NCBI GenBank assembly: GCA_900208305.1
Contig: OAPG01000006.1
Coordinates: 186,001-250,000 of the forward strand
Length of the DNA stretch: 64,000 nt
DNA from: Melanopsichium pennsylvanicum
Lineage: Eukaryota > Basidiomycota > Ustilaginomycetes > Ustilaginales
Reading direction: 5' to 3'
Shown: positions 40,503-52,856 of the stretch, piece after piece
Layout: every line of letters begins with the position of its first letter
Position numbering within the stretch: position 1 is the stretch's first letter
Notes under the pieces: generated by a model
The model's input: only the letters and a program-made list of their open reading frames with translations
The model's database searches: none
What the model was told of the DNA's origin: nothing
Position numbers and translations under genes: made by a program

Positions 40503-43500
40503 TCAAAGCTCCATACTGATATTGTCTCCGTCATCGAGCACCTCATCCTCGTACGACGCCAACCTTGAATGCGCCAAGTTGCTTCTACCTTGCTCTGAAG
40601 CTGTATCGTTCATCATGACCACATCCTCGCTATCGTATCCTGCACCGACTGCGCTACTACTGCTGCTGCCGCTCAAATGCCTGAGGCTCTGTGCTGCCTG
40701 CTCGAGACCATTCAGTACCTCATTGGCATGCTGTCCGCTTGTTCGGCGCACAGGTGTCTGCGCGAGTGGCGACGAGATCATCGAGGGTCGATAGCCTTGC
40801 AACGTCGAGGTTTCACCCATCGACTCGCCATAACCGAACCTGGTGCCGTGGCTGCCGAACTGGCTGAAGCCGCTCGCAGATCGTTGCTGGTGCAAGCCGC
40901 GATGGTGAGGCTGTGGAGTTTGACCGCGTATGAAGCCTGGGTGGAAGGGTGCTTGGCCGTAAAGCCCTGCATACCGTGTTGCTCGAGATGTCGTGCCATG
41001 ATCCTCGTCATCTGAACGAGCTCCCATGATCGCTTCAGAAGACTCGTCATATGCACTTGCTTCTGGCGACAGGGATCGCTCGGGAGAAGAAGTCTCGGTG
41101 CGCACTTCAGCAACTCGGTGCTGCAGACCAATCCCGCCTGGTCTCCGAGTGGCCCAATGCCCGAGCATTTGATCGATTTCGCCGGTTGCAAAGTCCTGTT
41201 CACCTGCGACGCCCGGAGTAGCGCGACCGCCGAGAGCGAGCTCATCTTCCTCGCCGTTCTGCGATGCGATGACTGGAGGCGGCAAGGGCCTTCCAGCGAG
41301 ATCGGTACGCTGAGGCGCTTGCGGAGGTGCATCGCCTTCTCGTGGACGCATTCCTGCGGCGACCGCAGCTGCAGTAAAGGCCGGATGGATGCCCTGTGTC
41401 TGTGCCAGTCGCCGCTCCGTCTCATCCTCGCTGACGTCGGAGCCATCCACCGTGTCCAGGCTAGCTAGGCTCGTCACCCTGCGGTCGCGCAGGTCTTGAC
41501 GCAGCATCGTCGAAGGAAGTCCCATCGAGCCAGGCAGGATATTACGACGAGCGCCTCGAGAGTCCTGCGGCGCAGGACTTTCGTTCAGCGAGACGCGCGA
41601 AGGCGAACAGACGTTGGATGCGACCGCTGCTGACTGAACGTTGGTGCCTGCATCTCCACGTCCAGAAGCGAACCAAGATGCTGCGGAAGATTCGGCGGCA
41701 GCTGGACCGTCTGCGTAGGGGGAAGGCATCATCCCAAGACGTGGCGCACCAGGTCCAGCTGCACCGCCCACCCACGTCTCGTCATCTTCGCTAGCTCGGG
41801 CGGTATGCCTCTGCTCAGAGAGCACGTCCACAGAGAACGATGCGGATGAGACGTGGCGATGCATCTGCGAAGAGCCGCTAGGCTGCGCAGTGCGGCTGCC
41901 AGCGCCGCCATTAGGACCGAAAGTGCTCGATTCAGCCCCAGCAAAAGCGGCTCGCTGCTGCGGCGTCTCCGAACCGCAAGGATGGACGCGTGGATCTTGG
42001 ATCGCATCCACGTCTGCATCGGGACCACCTAGCGTGGAAAGCATCGAGCGTCCATCGCGACGTTCTGACCGCGATACGCTCAGCAGACCCGACTGAGAGC
42101 CTCGAGAAGTATCGCTTATCTGCCGGCGCCTTGCGCCAGCGTTCTCGTCCATATCGTCACCATCGATATCCTCCGGACGTCCTGCCACGCGCGTGCCGGG
42201 GTCGCGGAGCACATCGGCAGCTTCGTTGGGAATGTCGGCGGCAAATCCTGCTGGACCGCCAGTAAGTGCGGCAATGGGAATGATACGAGGAGCGGCGGCA
42301 TCGGTGTCTTCCAGACGGCCAGTTCGATGGAGTTCGTTGGCCTTTTCACGTTCCTTGTCTTTTGCCTCGCTTTCGTCCGCCTTTGCGCTGCACCAGTAAC
42401 GATGGCCCATTTGCCAGCCTTTGCTCTGGCATTGCTTGCTGCAATATTTGGCCTTGCGGCAACGTCGGCACTTGGCAAACTCGCGTGGGTACTCTTCCCA
42501 TTTCCCGCATAGCATGTTGGCGCATTGACGGATGCCGCCTCGCGACTCATCCTTGCGGCATGCATTGCGCATGATGACGCCGGCCCAGTACTGAATCTCC
42601 ATGGACAAGCGAGGAGAAGGGTATGTGTTGCTACGCGAGGAACGTAGCGTGAACTTTTCGGCGATCGAGAAGACGTTGCGACGTGGGGCTTCAGAAGGGT
42701 CCCAGCTCTTGTTGCGCTTAATGGCCTGCTCGAGCTCCTCGTTGAGCGCATCGAGAGGGCCCAGAAGAGAAGCGCCAGTGAAGTCGGAAGAATGGAAGAG
42801 GATGCGCACGTGGGCATACTTGGAAAGGTAGGCAAGCAACTGGAGACTGAGCAACACCTCTTCTTCACGGTAGACAACGTCGATGCCGTTGCGCGCGTTG
42901 GTGTCGGCCAAATTGCTCAGCTGCACGACGGCTGGATGGGCGGCGGCTGCATCCGCAGCGAGCTGGGCGTTTCTGGGGACTGCCGTACGCACCTCTTCGC
43001 GCGGCGCGGCGTGGCGATGTTGCTGGTGCTGGTGCTGGTGCTGTTGTGCTTGCTGCTGATGGTGGTGATGGTGGTGATGCGTGGACTGCTGTTGTCGGTG
43101 ATGGTGATGATGAAGTGTTTGCTGGAGTCGGTCAACTTGCTCCTCGTGCTGCTGCTGGTGTTGATGGGCTGGCTGTTGGCGATCAAAGAGCGAGCGACGA
43201 GGAGCGGTATCGTTTTGTGAGCCAATTTGTGCTGCAAGAGCGGTTGAAGCTAAAGTGCTGGAGGCGGCATCGCGAGAGCCAGATGCAGTCGAAAAGTCTC
43301 TTGAAGGTCGTACAGTGTCCTGTCTCTCGAACAGTGGCGGCGCAATGGCGTTGGTGGGCCTGTTGGGCGTGATGTAGCTCTGAGCAGGTCGCGGCGGCGA
43401 ATCCTGGCCAGACAGAGGGGCCAAGGCGCGGCGCGCTGGGCGCGGAGTTTGACGCTCCTCGAGGTCGTCATCGTTACCAGCTTCATTCTGGCTGCTGGTA

Positions 43501-44715
43501 AGCATCGAATCGGTCGATCGTGTAGCTGAAGACTGTATGGCGTCGACCTCACTGTCGTCAGCTTCATCTGCAAACATTTCGGCATCTTCGGCGCCGTCGG
43601 AACCACTTCCGCTGGCCTCGGCAGCATGACTTCGCAGGTCCTCCGATGAGCTCACCTCAGCTAGTCCGCGCCCGTCTGCCTGTTCCGTTGAGAGAGGTTG
43701 AGGTGTGCCGTGGGGGCCGGCCGAGGGCGCGCTCCCAGTCGAAGAAAGGGAAAGAGGATCGATGCCTTCGATCAAGGGCATGGCAGCATGATTTGTGTCA
43801 GCTTGAACAACGGGCATTGAAGGAGCCTGTGGCGGAAGGAAGTCGTCCACGCCGCTTTGACCATCCATGCCAACAAAGACAGATGAGCGACGCGCTGAGA
43901 CTGGGTTCTCTAGCGGGGTGGTCGGCCGTGTCTCTGTAAGCAAACGATCATTGGTGGCATTCCGTAATGGCTGTGCTGCGGTGTAGTGAGTGGGTTCCAT
44001 GCGACCCGGCTCTGACGTTGCGCCTGCATCTTGTCGGCCATCTTGAGCTGCATGAGTGCGTCGCGTGTGGTCATTTTCGGCGAGATGAGCATGTGAGGTG
44101 GGAGAGCCCTCGAAACCGTCTCGATTGGGGCGATCCTCACGACGTGCTTCTTGTCGTTGGTGATGCAGCAAGGCTTCTTTGCGCCTTTCGTCCTTGAGCC
44201 TGTCCATGGTACGGAGATACGATTCGAGCACGCGAACGGTCACGGGCACCATGCCTGCCTCGACCACCCTGGTCCTGACGCTCTCACTGCCGCGAACACC
44301 AATGTTGACGACGCACTGGAAGGCAAGACTCCACTTCCACACGGCCTGCATCTCTTTGATGGAGAAAGCGCGGACCTGAGGGGACGGAGTTTTGGGCACG
44401 GTTCGAAGAATGCGAATGAGACGTTCGAGACCTCCGTCCAAGGTAACCATTTCTCTGATGCGAGGTGAAGTAGAGGTGAGGTATGCAAGGTGGTTGAGCG
44501 AGTTGATGAGCGGCAGCGTGGCCGTGCAATCGATCGCTGTAAGAGTCGTATAAGAAATACAATGATGAAAGTTCAGCATACCGATACGTGAATGTGATAA
44601 GAGGCGGAGAGATGCTGCGGCAAAAAGAGTACTCACCTCGACGATCATAGACGGCAGATGAGATGCAAACGCTTGCCTTGTTCTGGGCGGGGTTGCAGAA
44701 GTTGGACTCCCTCAT
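40503..44715 (-). CDS. MUB1: MYND-finger protein, Mub1/SamB family
   Basis: Two exons, 44715-44637 and 44536-40503, giving 1370 residues. Exon 1 encodes MRESNFCNPAQNKASVCISS and AVYDRR, and joins across a GTGAGT...TACAG intron to AIDCTATLPLINSLNHLAYL. This reproduces the conserved Mub1 start (YDRRA...PLINSLN.L.YLTS). An ARM-like N-terminal region follows (REMVTLDGGLERLIRIL, AVWKWSLAFQCVVNIGVRGS). The MYND finger lies near 696-741, with CANMLCGKW, CRRCRKAKYCSKQC and GHRYWC supplying the zinc ligands. A His/Gln-rich tract lies near 475-530, and the last 600 residues are mostly disordered. Yeast Mub1 works with Ubr2 and Rad6 to ubiquitinate the proteasome regulator Rpn4; Aspergillus SamB affects morphogenesis. 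This protein is about twice as long as yeast Mub1, through disordered insertions. Confidence 0.92.
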
Positions 44716-47689
44716 CGCGGCTTTGTCAGGTCACGTCACGCAGGTGAAGCGTACGGACAGCGGTGTGATTGGGGCTTGTGTAGGGATCGCAATGCTATGA
44801 AAGGATATGGATCAGCAGCAATGCGACCAGTGCGAACGAAACGCTAGTGTATGGCCACTCGGTTGTTTGAAAGGGCCGCGGAGCTCAGATGATCCGCATT
44901 GACGACCGGAGAGAGGGTCGATGGATGGGAGCCAGTGGACTTGTAAGAAAATTGAAGGAGACGCTGCGCTAGCTTGCAAAAAGCTGGTGACTCCGCCAAA
45001 TGCTGGGCTCAATGTTGACACTGCCAGCGGTGATGTGGGAACAGTTGGAGCGCTCGGCGTGGATGATCGCAAAGTGCTGGGCTGAGGCTCAAGTCGGAGC
45101 TGAAGGCGGCTTGGACGACCAGGGTTTTCGATGCGGTGGAGCTGGTGAATCCGATGAAGGGAGGCTTGTGTCGCGCTAGTGAGTCGAAATTGGTCAGATG
45201 TAGCAGAATGGGAACGAGTGGGACGGGAGATTGACGGCAGATGTAGCCTGTCGACGAGCTGCAAGAAAGCAGAGAGCGAACGTGGTACTGCCAATCAGGT
45301 TGTGTGGCTCGGACTCCAGGTAAAGGGTTGGCGACCGAAATGAAGTCAAGAGAAGAGATGTTGTGGACTCCTTTTGAATGCGAGGGTAAGATGCTTTGCT
45401 TTTGCTACGGATTGCTGAACGATGTGCCGATGCTAGTGATAATGTGAGTAGAAGCTTACGAAGCTCGAAGCGTTGGCCGAATGCGCGAGTGAAAGTGCGA
45501 CGGAACACGCGAGCACTGATTGAGGCCGGAGCCGGATTGGACGCGGTTGATGTGAGAGCGGCTGAGCTTCTGATGCTGAGCGCGCGCAATGGAAACGGAA
45601 AGCCGAGTTCGGTATGGAGCGAGCAGATGGCAGCAGCGTTGCGAAGAGATCGAGTTGAAGAGCAGGTAAAGCTCAGCGAGAAGAGAGTGGCGATCCAAAG
45701 AGGTTGGGGGAACCGAAGAGGTTCGATGGGAGGAGTGGAGAGAGAGGAGGTGTGCAGAGCTGAGGCGTCGCAGTTTGCGAGGGCAGCACACTCACTCTCC
45801 TCTCTCTGGCTCTCCGCCCATCAATCCTACATGTGCAGCCAGCCAACGCGGGTCCATACCGACTTTGCCCCACTTGAGCCTCACGTCTCGAGCCTCTCCT
45901 TGTGCTTGGATCCGAAAATGGCTTTTTCGCAATTTCCAGAGCTTTTTCGGGTTTGGCTTGGCTCAGACGACTCTTTATTTATTTGCTGTACAACCCTCTC
46001 CTGGCGCCTCTGATTTTTTTAATTCGATTATTGGGCCTTTTGTCGACTTCGACTCTGACTGCGGGCCTGACGGTCACGGCAGCCTTCAAGTGGTGGGTGT
46101 GAGTCTGTAAGCTTGAATTTCATCCCGATTTCAGGCCTGCTTGAAATCCCGATTGGTTGTCTAGCAGCGGTTTCAAATACAATAAAATTCGAATTGCAGT
46201 AAAGACTTTAGCTGGACAATTCCAAAAGATCGCCAAATCGAGGTCACCAAGTGCTTGTTGCAGCTCAGCCTGGTCTCAATCAAAAACAAACACACTCTAC
46301 TGTAATCTCTGTTTGAATTTCACAACACTCACGCACAAGGCAGTGGCATCTGTCATAGCAATGGACCCTGGACTAGCACCTAGCACAGTGACCACACGAA
46401 GCATTTCCCGGCGCAACTCTCATCCTACGCATTTGTGGTCCTGCATACCGTACCAGATGCCCTTTGACCTTCTGGAGCTGACTTCATCAGCACATATGAA
46501 CCTAAACTCATAAGAAAGGCGGGGCTCGGGCTTCGCTTGATACATTGCTGCCTACTATACAGTGAGTTCCACTTCCCAATGCTGCTGTACTAGGTTCCAA
46601 CGATCGAAGTCGGGATATGGCAGTTATGATGTGCTCTTTGCTTCATTTCGGCATCGGACAAACCGGTGAGACGACGCCGAATCAGCACAATGAGAGCCAA
46701 AGTGCGATCCAAATGCTGGACGCCACGCATCCGGCATTGCCGAACGTCACTCAGTCGAACATCAACCCAACATTCGCAAAGACTGAGTATGCGTCTTCGA
46801 GAGACCCCTTGCATCTCGCATCCCGAATCGCATATTGGACACAGATCCGTTTGCCTACATACTCGCACACCTTGACAGCTGCTACCGTTTACTGCCTCGG
46901 CTGCACCTCAGTTGTGGATCCTTGTCAACCACTAGTCAGACCCCTGACCTCTTCTTCGCACATCACATGGCAGCTCATCACATCGCATGAGAGCCAACTC
47001 TTTCCTTCTTCCCGCTTTTCTTCTCATGCCCTCGGCGCTGTCTCGCACATTTTCACGGACGCCTCTTCTCCACAAGCATGTCCCACGCATCGATAGCATG
47101 TAACTTCACTCTACCTCACTCCTGTATCCCACAGCCTCCGCAAAATTGAAAATAATACTAGTAGTATGTGATATTGCGACAGTCGAAGCAAGCATGGATA
47201 CCCAACAAAAATGTGCAAGGGTAAAAAGATTCAAGGTGAAGAACGGTATCGTGAATCGTTGCTGAAATGAATCAGATACAGACCGAAGAAGGCGAAAGGA
47301 GGATGAAGCATATCAAGAATGGATAGGGTCATGACGGTCAAGCCGGCTGCGAGCAAGAGGCTTCGCAAAGCTGGTCGGTTAAAACGACGAGGAGGAATCG
47401 AAAGAAAATGGTGGAATGCAAGTGTACTTGTACAAAGGTTAAGCTGGTGGATAGACGTCGACGGACAGGGCACTGCGTCGTTACAAGATGGCACGCACGC
47501 ACCCAAGTCACGACACGATCAGCTGCGGCATGGTGCTGAGGTGAGCAGTTGGTACGAGATAAAAGAGTGATTGAAAAGAGTGTGGAAGTCACCTCAGTCA
47601 TGTTGGTCCCCAGCTGTGTCGTCGTTGACTATCTATGGAAAAGGTGGCGCCCATGGCAGCGTATTGCTGGGGTTAGGAAAGTTGCGCCG
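44716..47689. other. Intergenic, MUB1 promoter side and cyclin 3' flank
   Basis: 3.0 kb. On the minus strand 44716-45450 is C/T-rich and leader-like, with a possible 5' UTR intron (donor GTAAGC near 45460 on the minus strand); this is unproven. The remaining frames (for example 45396-46013 and 46617-47096) lack protein character. Confidence 0.5.
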
Positions 47690-49617
47690 CTATTGCGATG
47701 GTTGGCCGGCGTGGACGGCTGCCGCTGCCGCTGCTGCAGCGAGCAAAGCGCTGTGGTTTTGGAAGGCCCAGTCGCGAGCAAAGACACTGGCCTTAAGAAA
47801 CTTCTTGTTGGCGTACTTGCGGTACACGAACTGTTCTTCAAAGCCGGTGTCCAGCAGTCGCTCGAGCAACAGATTGGCGCCAGGCACCAGCTGCTCCTCG
47901 GTAAAGTCCGAGTAATAGACGAAGGCATCGTCCCACTCACCACCAAGCATCTTCTTGGCCAGGAACATGCCGACAGCCGCGATGAGGCTTGGACGAGCTC
48001 GCAAGAAGCGGTGATCGAGCAATGCCAGCTCCATCAGGAATTTTGACAGCGTACGCGTGCGAATGTCGTAGTCGTCCGCCTTGGAAATTTTTCGCACCCA
48101 CGAGTACGGCGAGCAGTAGGACGAGATGTTGAAGTCAAGCGTCGAGAGAATGATGCGCTCGCCCTTGAGGATCTCTTCTTGCGAGTAGCCGCCCTCTGTC
48201 ATGTAGACAAACTCCTTGACGCTGGGTGCCAGGATCTCCTCGTACTTTGCTGCGATGAACATGGCAGTCACGCCGACGAGCTGCAGCTTGGCGAGACTGA
48301 CGACACGCACGCTCAGGAAGCGATCAACGACGTTGATGGCGATCCAGAGGGTTTCTGGCAGCATGTGATATCGCATGTGTACCTGCAAGAGCCAGTCGAC
48401 GAGCGTCGCGCGCATGTGCCAGTGGATCTCGCTTTGAAAGTCCATGTAGTTGGGGTTGGCCATCGTCTCGCGTTCGCATCTCGCCATGTAACCGAAAATC
48501 TCGTTCGAGTATTCGGCCACCATGCTGGTGTCGCGCACCTCGTCTGGGTCGAGTCCCATGACGATCAGCTCGTCCTCATGTGCTGCCAGGTCCGCCGAGA
48601 GCTGACCAGCTGCAAGAGCCTCTGCTCGTTGCGCTTGCGCGCGGATGGCTCTGGGCTGGATGACCTCTTCTTGGTAGCGAGATTTGATCAGAGCAACCTT
48701 GCGTCGTGCCGCATCCTCGAGCTCTGGATGTAACGAGACAAGACCCTCGGGATCGATGTTGAAGTCGAGCAAATCACCATCTTCGGCAGAGGTGACGCTC
48801 TCGGGACGAGTGGCAGTGCCGAGGCGTTCCGATTCCAGCCAATTGACCTGATCAGCACCGACGTCGTCCCCTGTATCTTCGTCACTGCTTGATGTCGAGT
48901 GCACATCCGACATGTCGTCCTCGTCAACATCGTCATCGTGTCCAGCGGCAAGGTCTTCGATCTCGGCGTCCTCGTGGCACGGCGGTTTCTGAGTTCTGCT
49001 GCCGCTAGCCTCGCTCCCGACGCCTGCCTTGACGGAGGCAGAACTTTGGAACGGCGGAAGGAGTCGAGGCGCCTCCACCTCCATAGACTGAACACCGCCA
49101 GAGACAAGATCGCGTTGCTCGGAGACAGAACGAGCAGGCCCTGGCAGCCTGCCTTCGTTTGTGGATCGAGATTGCGCATCACGAAGGCGGGTCATGCTCT
49201 TTGTGTGCTGAGCACGCAACCCTTGCTGACCTGGCGCCAGCTTGACGGCGCCATCGACGTGAGCATGACTTCTTATCGCACCTGCACGGTTGCTCACATC
49301 CGACAGTGCAGCACGTTGTGGCATGGTGTTGGAATTGGAGCGGAGCTTGCCAGTGGCAGAGACGGCCTTTTGGGTTTTGCCCTTGACGAGGTGACTAGAG
49401 GAAGTTTCCGTGAGATGAATCCGATCGCCGCTGCGTGAAGCTGGAATGCCCCCTGGTCGAGCGATACGGGACCTTGTCACCGTTGGTTGCTGTAGGGCGC
49501 GTAGGAACGACAGAACGAGGATGCGAACGTGTCAGTCAGAGGCTCTATTAGAAGCGAAAAGGTCTGGCGAAGGATTGATGGAAGGAAGCAACTTACTCTG
49601 ACGGCAGGTTGAGCCAT
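47690..49617 (-). CDS. B-type (mitotic) cyclin, Clb family
   Basis: Two exons, 49617-49597 (MAQPAVR) and 49489-47690, with a GTAAGT...TACAG intron, giving 606 residues. The long frame alone lacks an ATG near its 5' end, so the small exon supplies the start. The N-terminal region is disordered with a destruction box RAALSDVSN at about 66-74, then a strongly acidic stretch. The cyclin box begins near EYSNEIFGYMARCERETM and shows MRATLVDWLLQVHMRYHMLP, NVVDRFLSVR and FIAAKYEEILAP. The C-terminal cyclin fold contains YSQEEILKGERIILSTLDFN and KFLMELALLDHRFL. It should activate Cdk1 at G2/M and be degraded by APC/C. Ustilago maydis has two B cyclins, Clb1 and Clb2; I cannot tell which this is. The C-terminus ends in a poly-Ala stretch. 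Confidence 0.92.
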
Positions 49618-51268
49618 ATTACACGAAGCACCAGAACACGAAACGCTCCGAGGCTCGGATAGAGACTGGCAGCTCGAATTAGAGAAAGGATGCTGATCTG
49701 AACGAAAGGCGCATAAGACGACAGGTGGACCGGATCGCGATGGCCTTGGGATGGCGCTTGCAGAAGAGGAGATAGATATGAGCGACAAACGTGCGCAATG
49801 ATTACTGAGATGAGAGGATGGGGGAGTACAGCAAAGTTTGCAGGACGGCAGCTGATGCCCAACGTCGGTCAGAGAATGAGCGACGTGCTATGAGCTTGGA
49901 AGCTGATGAGGATGCAATCCGAGCGAAAGTAGTTGCTTTGGAGAAGATGAAGCTAGATCGCTGAGGTTGTAAGAGAGTCGGCTCGAGAAGGTGAGTCTCA
50001 AGATGGTGTATGAGCGTTGCAAAAGTTCTGGGGGTGTATGCAAAGGGTATTCAGATGCTTTCTTGATTGGTATAGCAAGATATGTGTAGATGCGAACGTT
50101 GATTATGGCGGGCGGATGAAGCGATCAAGACAGGTATGCGTTGCTGAGGGGGATAGAGACGGATGGATCAAGAGCCCTGTGCTGAATGGTAGAGAATCTC
50201 TTAGAAGCGTTGCATAGGTTGATGTTGCGCAAGTGCGGTGGTAAGGAAGGCGAAACAAGAAAAGATGAAGAGGTGGTGGTAAAGAAGGCGAAGCAAGAAC
50301 GGATGAAGAAGTGGTTTGTGCGAGCTGGAGACCAAGTGGTGCGAGTAGGTGGCAGCAATTGGGCGTGAAGATGGCAGGCGGTAAAATCGAGTGTCCGAAG
50401 CTAGTTCGATGTTGTCAACACTGTGGGTACCCACACTGAACAAAGGACCAGGATGGTGACCGTGAAGAGGTCTATAGAGAAGGGACGAAGAGGTAGGGAG
50501 AGGTGAGGTAGTGAGGTGTTGAAGAGAATGATGATGAGGAACGGGATGGTTAGGATGAGAGGTAGCAAAGTGAAGTCCAAGTGAAAGGGACGGAAAAGAG
50601 CTGGTGGGATACGATGAAGGAAAAGGACCAGGCTAAGGAGGCTGTCACATACAGACGAAGCTGTCACAAATTGGCTTCGATACTGGCAGCAGCACAAGCA
50701 GCAACAAACACGACACTCAACACAGAGTCGTCTCTCGCCTCTGCCAAAATACATATAATAAACAGAAGAATAAATAGAATTTAAAAGTACAAGAAGAAGA
50801 CAAAAAAAAAACAAAGGTTGCAGCAGGCGACGAATGGTTTGCATTTGTTCAATCTCACCCTCTGTGAGTTATACATTGCCCTGTTCCTCTGTTGGACTGT
50901 GGGCTGTGCCGGTGGTATGTTGCATTCACAAAGGTCTAGAGTAAGTAGTTCGAGGTTTTTCAGATTTTGTGAGGAGAAATGGGTCAATGACAAGGTACAA
51001 GAAAGCCAGTAGAAGGCTCGGGACCAGCATGTCAAGGGTATTTTCAGTGGTGCTCCTCCAACATAGGACAGCCCAGCGCTCACATGTGCGAGAAAGATCA
51101 ACTGGTTGAACCAGTCAAGTTTGCTGTGTACGATAGGGGCAGGGAATTCAAGACGAGACGGAGCGACAAGTTTAGCCCACAGGAAAGGCGCATCTCACAA
51201 AGTGTAGCGAAAGAGCGGGACACAATGCTAGGCTCGATAGAAGTTTGCGACAGTCTTTTTGGTACAAA

Positions 51269-51336
51269 ACAGTAACAGTAACAGCAACAGCAACAGCAAC
51301 AGCAGCAGCAGCCGACGACGAGACGACGACGACGAA
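51269..51336 (+). repeat. Compound ACAGYA / AGC / GAC microsatellite
   Basis: ACAGTA and ACAGCA hexamers, then AGC triplets, then GAC triplets, about 68 bases. Its complement would encode runs such as poly-Val/Ala or poly-Ser, but no supported gene contains it. Confidence 0.85.
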
Positions 51337-52178
51337 AGGATAATTAAGCGACGGTTGGGCAAAGCTTCTCTCAACATTCAAAGATCACACCGCAAGTACA
51401 GTGGCGGCATCGATTCGCAAACCAATGGGCGCTGCACGACATGAGAGCGAACACAAACAAACAGCACGCAAGCACAAGGAAAATGAAAAACCAAAACAAA
51501 ACACTGCTTGTGGATGCATGAGGCTGCATTTAATTGCATCGACGCACAGACACAGCCATCTGTCACACACACAACCGAGTGGTAAGATCAGAGAAGATGG
51601 CGGCAAGCAACACTATCCTCAAATAAGAGTGTCGCATCCGCCGTGGGTGGGAAGCTTCTGAACAGTCTACAGCCTGCAAAGCTCTCAACCGAACATGCGA
51701 TCCCAATTGAGCAGCACGCGAGGTCAAGAGGGCCAAGAAGAAGTTCTTCACAACAAGGCACAGAATTCCACACAATTCCGATAAATCACAGTTTTCATGG
51801 ACGACAGCTACATGCATCGCGAGCATGACGGCATCCATGTCCTGTATGGGACTAGGCGAAAGTAGGTGATGATAATACACAGTGCGCGTTGCATATGCCA
51901 CTGGAAAGCAGGTCTCGCGATTGCAAGAATAAGGGCGGAAAGAAGCCATAGACCGAGCGGAGAGTGATGAGAGAGTCAAAAGGGTCTCAGCTTCGCATCA
52001 CTTCTCAAAAGTCACGCAGCGGCTCGTTTACAGCCGCCGAGCGTGTCTGTACTGTGTATGTGTGACAGACCGAAAAGAAAAAAAAAAAACAATCTATATG
52101 AATACACATGCATCGACGCTGATCGCGAGCGGCAAAAACAACCACAACATCCTTTCCAAACAATATCAAAGACAAAAG

Positions 52179-52183
<5 letters not shown>

Positions 52184-52218
<35 letters not shown>
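52184..52218 (+). repeat. A35 homopolymer
   Basis: Thirty-five consecutive A. It creates meaningless poly-Lys/poly-Phe frames. No target-site duplication or reverse-transcribed gene body was seen next to it, so retroposition is not shown. Confidence 0.9.
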
Positions 52219-52220
<2 letters not shown>

Positions 52221-52793
52221 CCACGAGAAAAACATGAAATTGCAGCATACTGTAGTGCAGCCAAAACAGATGAGAAAAATAAATGAGAAAGCATTTTTCG
52301 AGACCATTTTAAACTGCCTCTTCTCTCTCGGTTGAGAAACCAAAGCCAGCTTCGTGTGCAGCGGAGCGGAGAGTGGATTTTTCTGCCTTGAATTTGTCAT
52401 GAACACTGGGAAGGCACTCTGCTGAGTCGGCGTGAAGCGCACAGTCCACTGGATCCACCAGCAGCTCCAACCCGAACAGCAGCTTTCGAAGAACAAGTGT
52501 CGCAACTTGCATCGACCAGCAAATGATGCATTGGTGATCATCTGAGGAGAACGGTACACCAAGCTATGCTCCAGATGTGAGGCTCACCAACACACGACAC
52601 ATCTACTTGCGCAATGCCCTAACTATGAAATTTTGGCGAGCACAATGTGACCCGACGAGGTCAATCTGCGCCAATTACTGTAGTCACGTTTGTAAATTTG
52701 AAAAAGATAACTGGAATGCACTCTCATCGATCGAAGAACTGAGCAAGCGAACGACTAGCATGGAATCGAGCACTCATTTTCGATTCCAAACGT

Positions 52794-52856
52794 ACAGTAA
52801 TGTAGAAGTACATTATAGAACAGTAATGTAGAAGTACATTATAGTACAGTAATGTA
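52794..52856. repeat. 26-bp tandem repeat containing a perfect inverted repeat
   Basis: The unit ACAGTAATGTAGAAGTACAT continues TATAG plus A or T, and occurs twice (52794-52819 and 52820-52845), followed by the first 11 bases of a third (52846-52856). Each full unit contains TAATGTA-GAAG-TACATTA, a perfect 7-bp dyad around a 4-base spacer. It lies in non-coding DNA about 3.2 kb upstream of the cyclin start. Confidence 0.92.

Noticed and set aside
45396..46013. Plus-strand frame of 205 codons upstream of MUB1
   Set aside because: No family character; it lies across the C/T-rich minus-strand leader of MUB1 and reads as its reverse.
49478..49480. GTG at the 5' end of the long cyclin frame as a start codon
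   Set aside because: Fungal nuclear genes rarely start at GTG. A proper ATG exon (MAQPAVR) with consensus splice sites lies 108 bp upstream.
52043..52286. Poly-Lys frames (plus) and poly-Phe frames (minus)
   Set aside because: Produced only by the A35 homopolymer.
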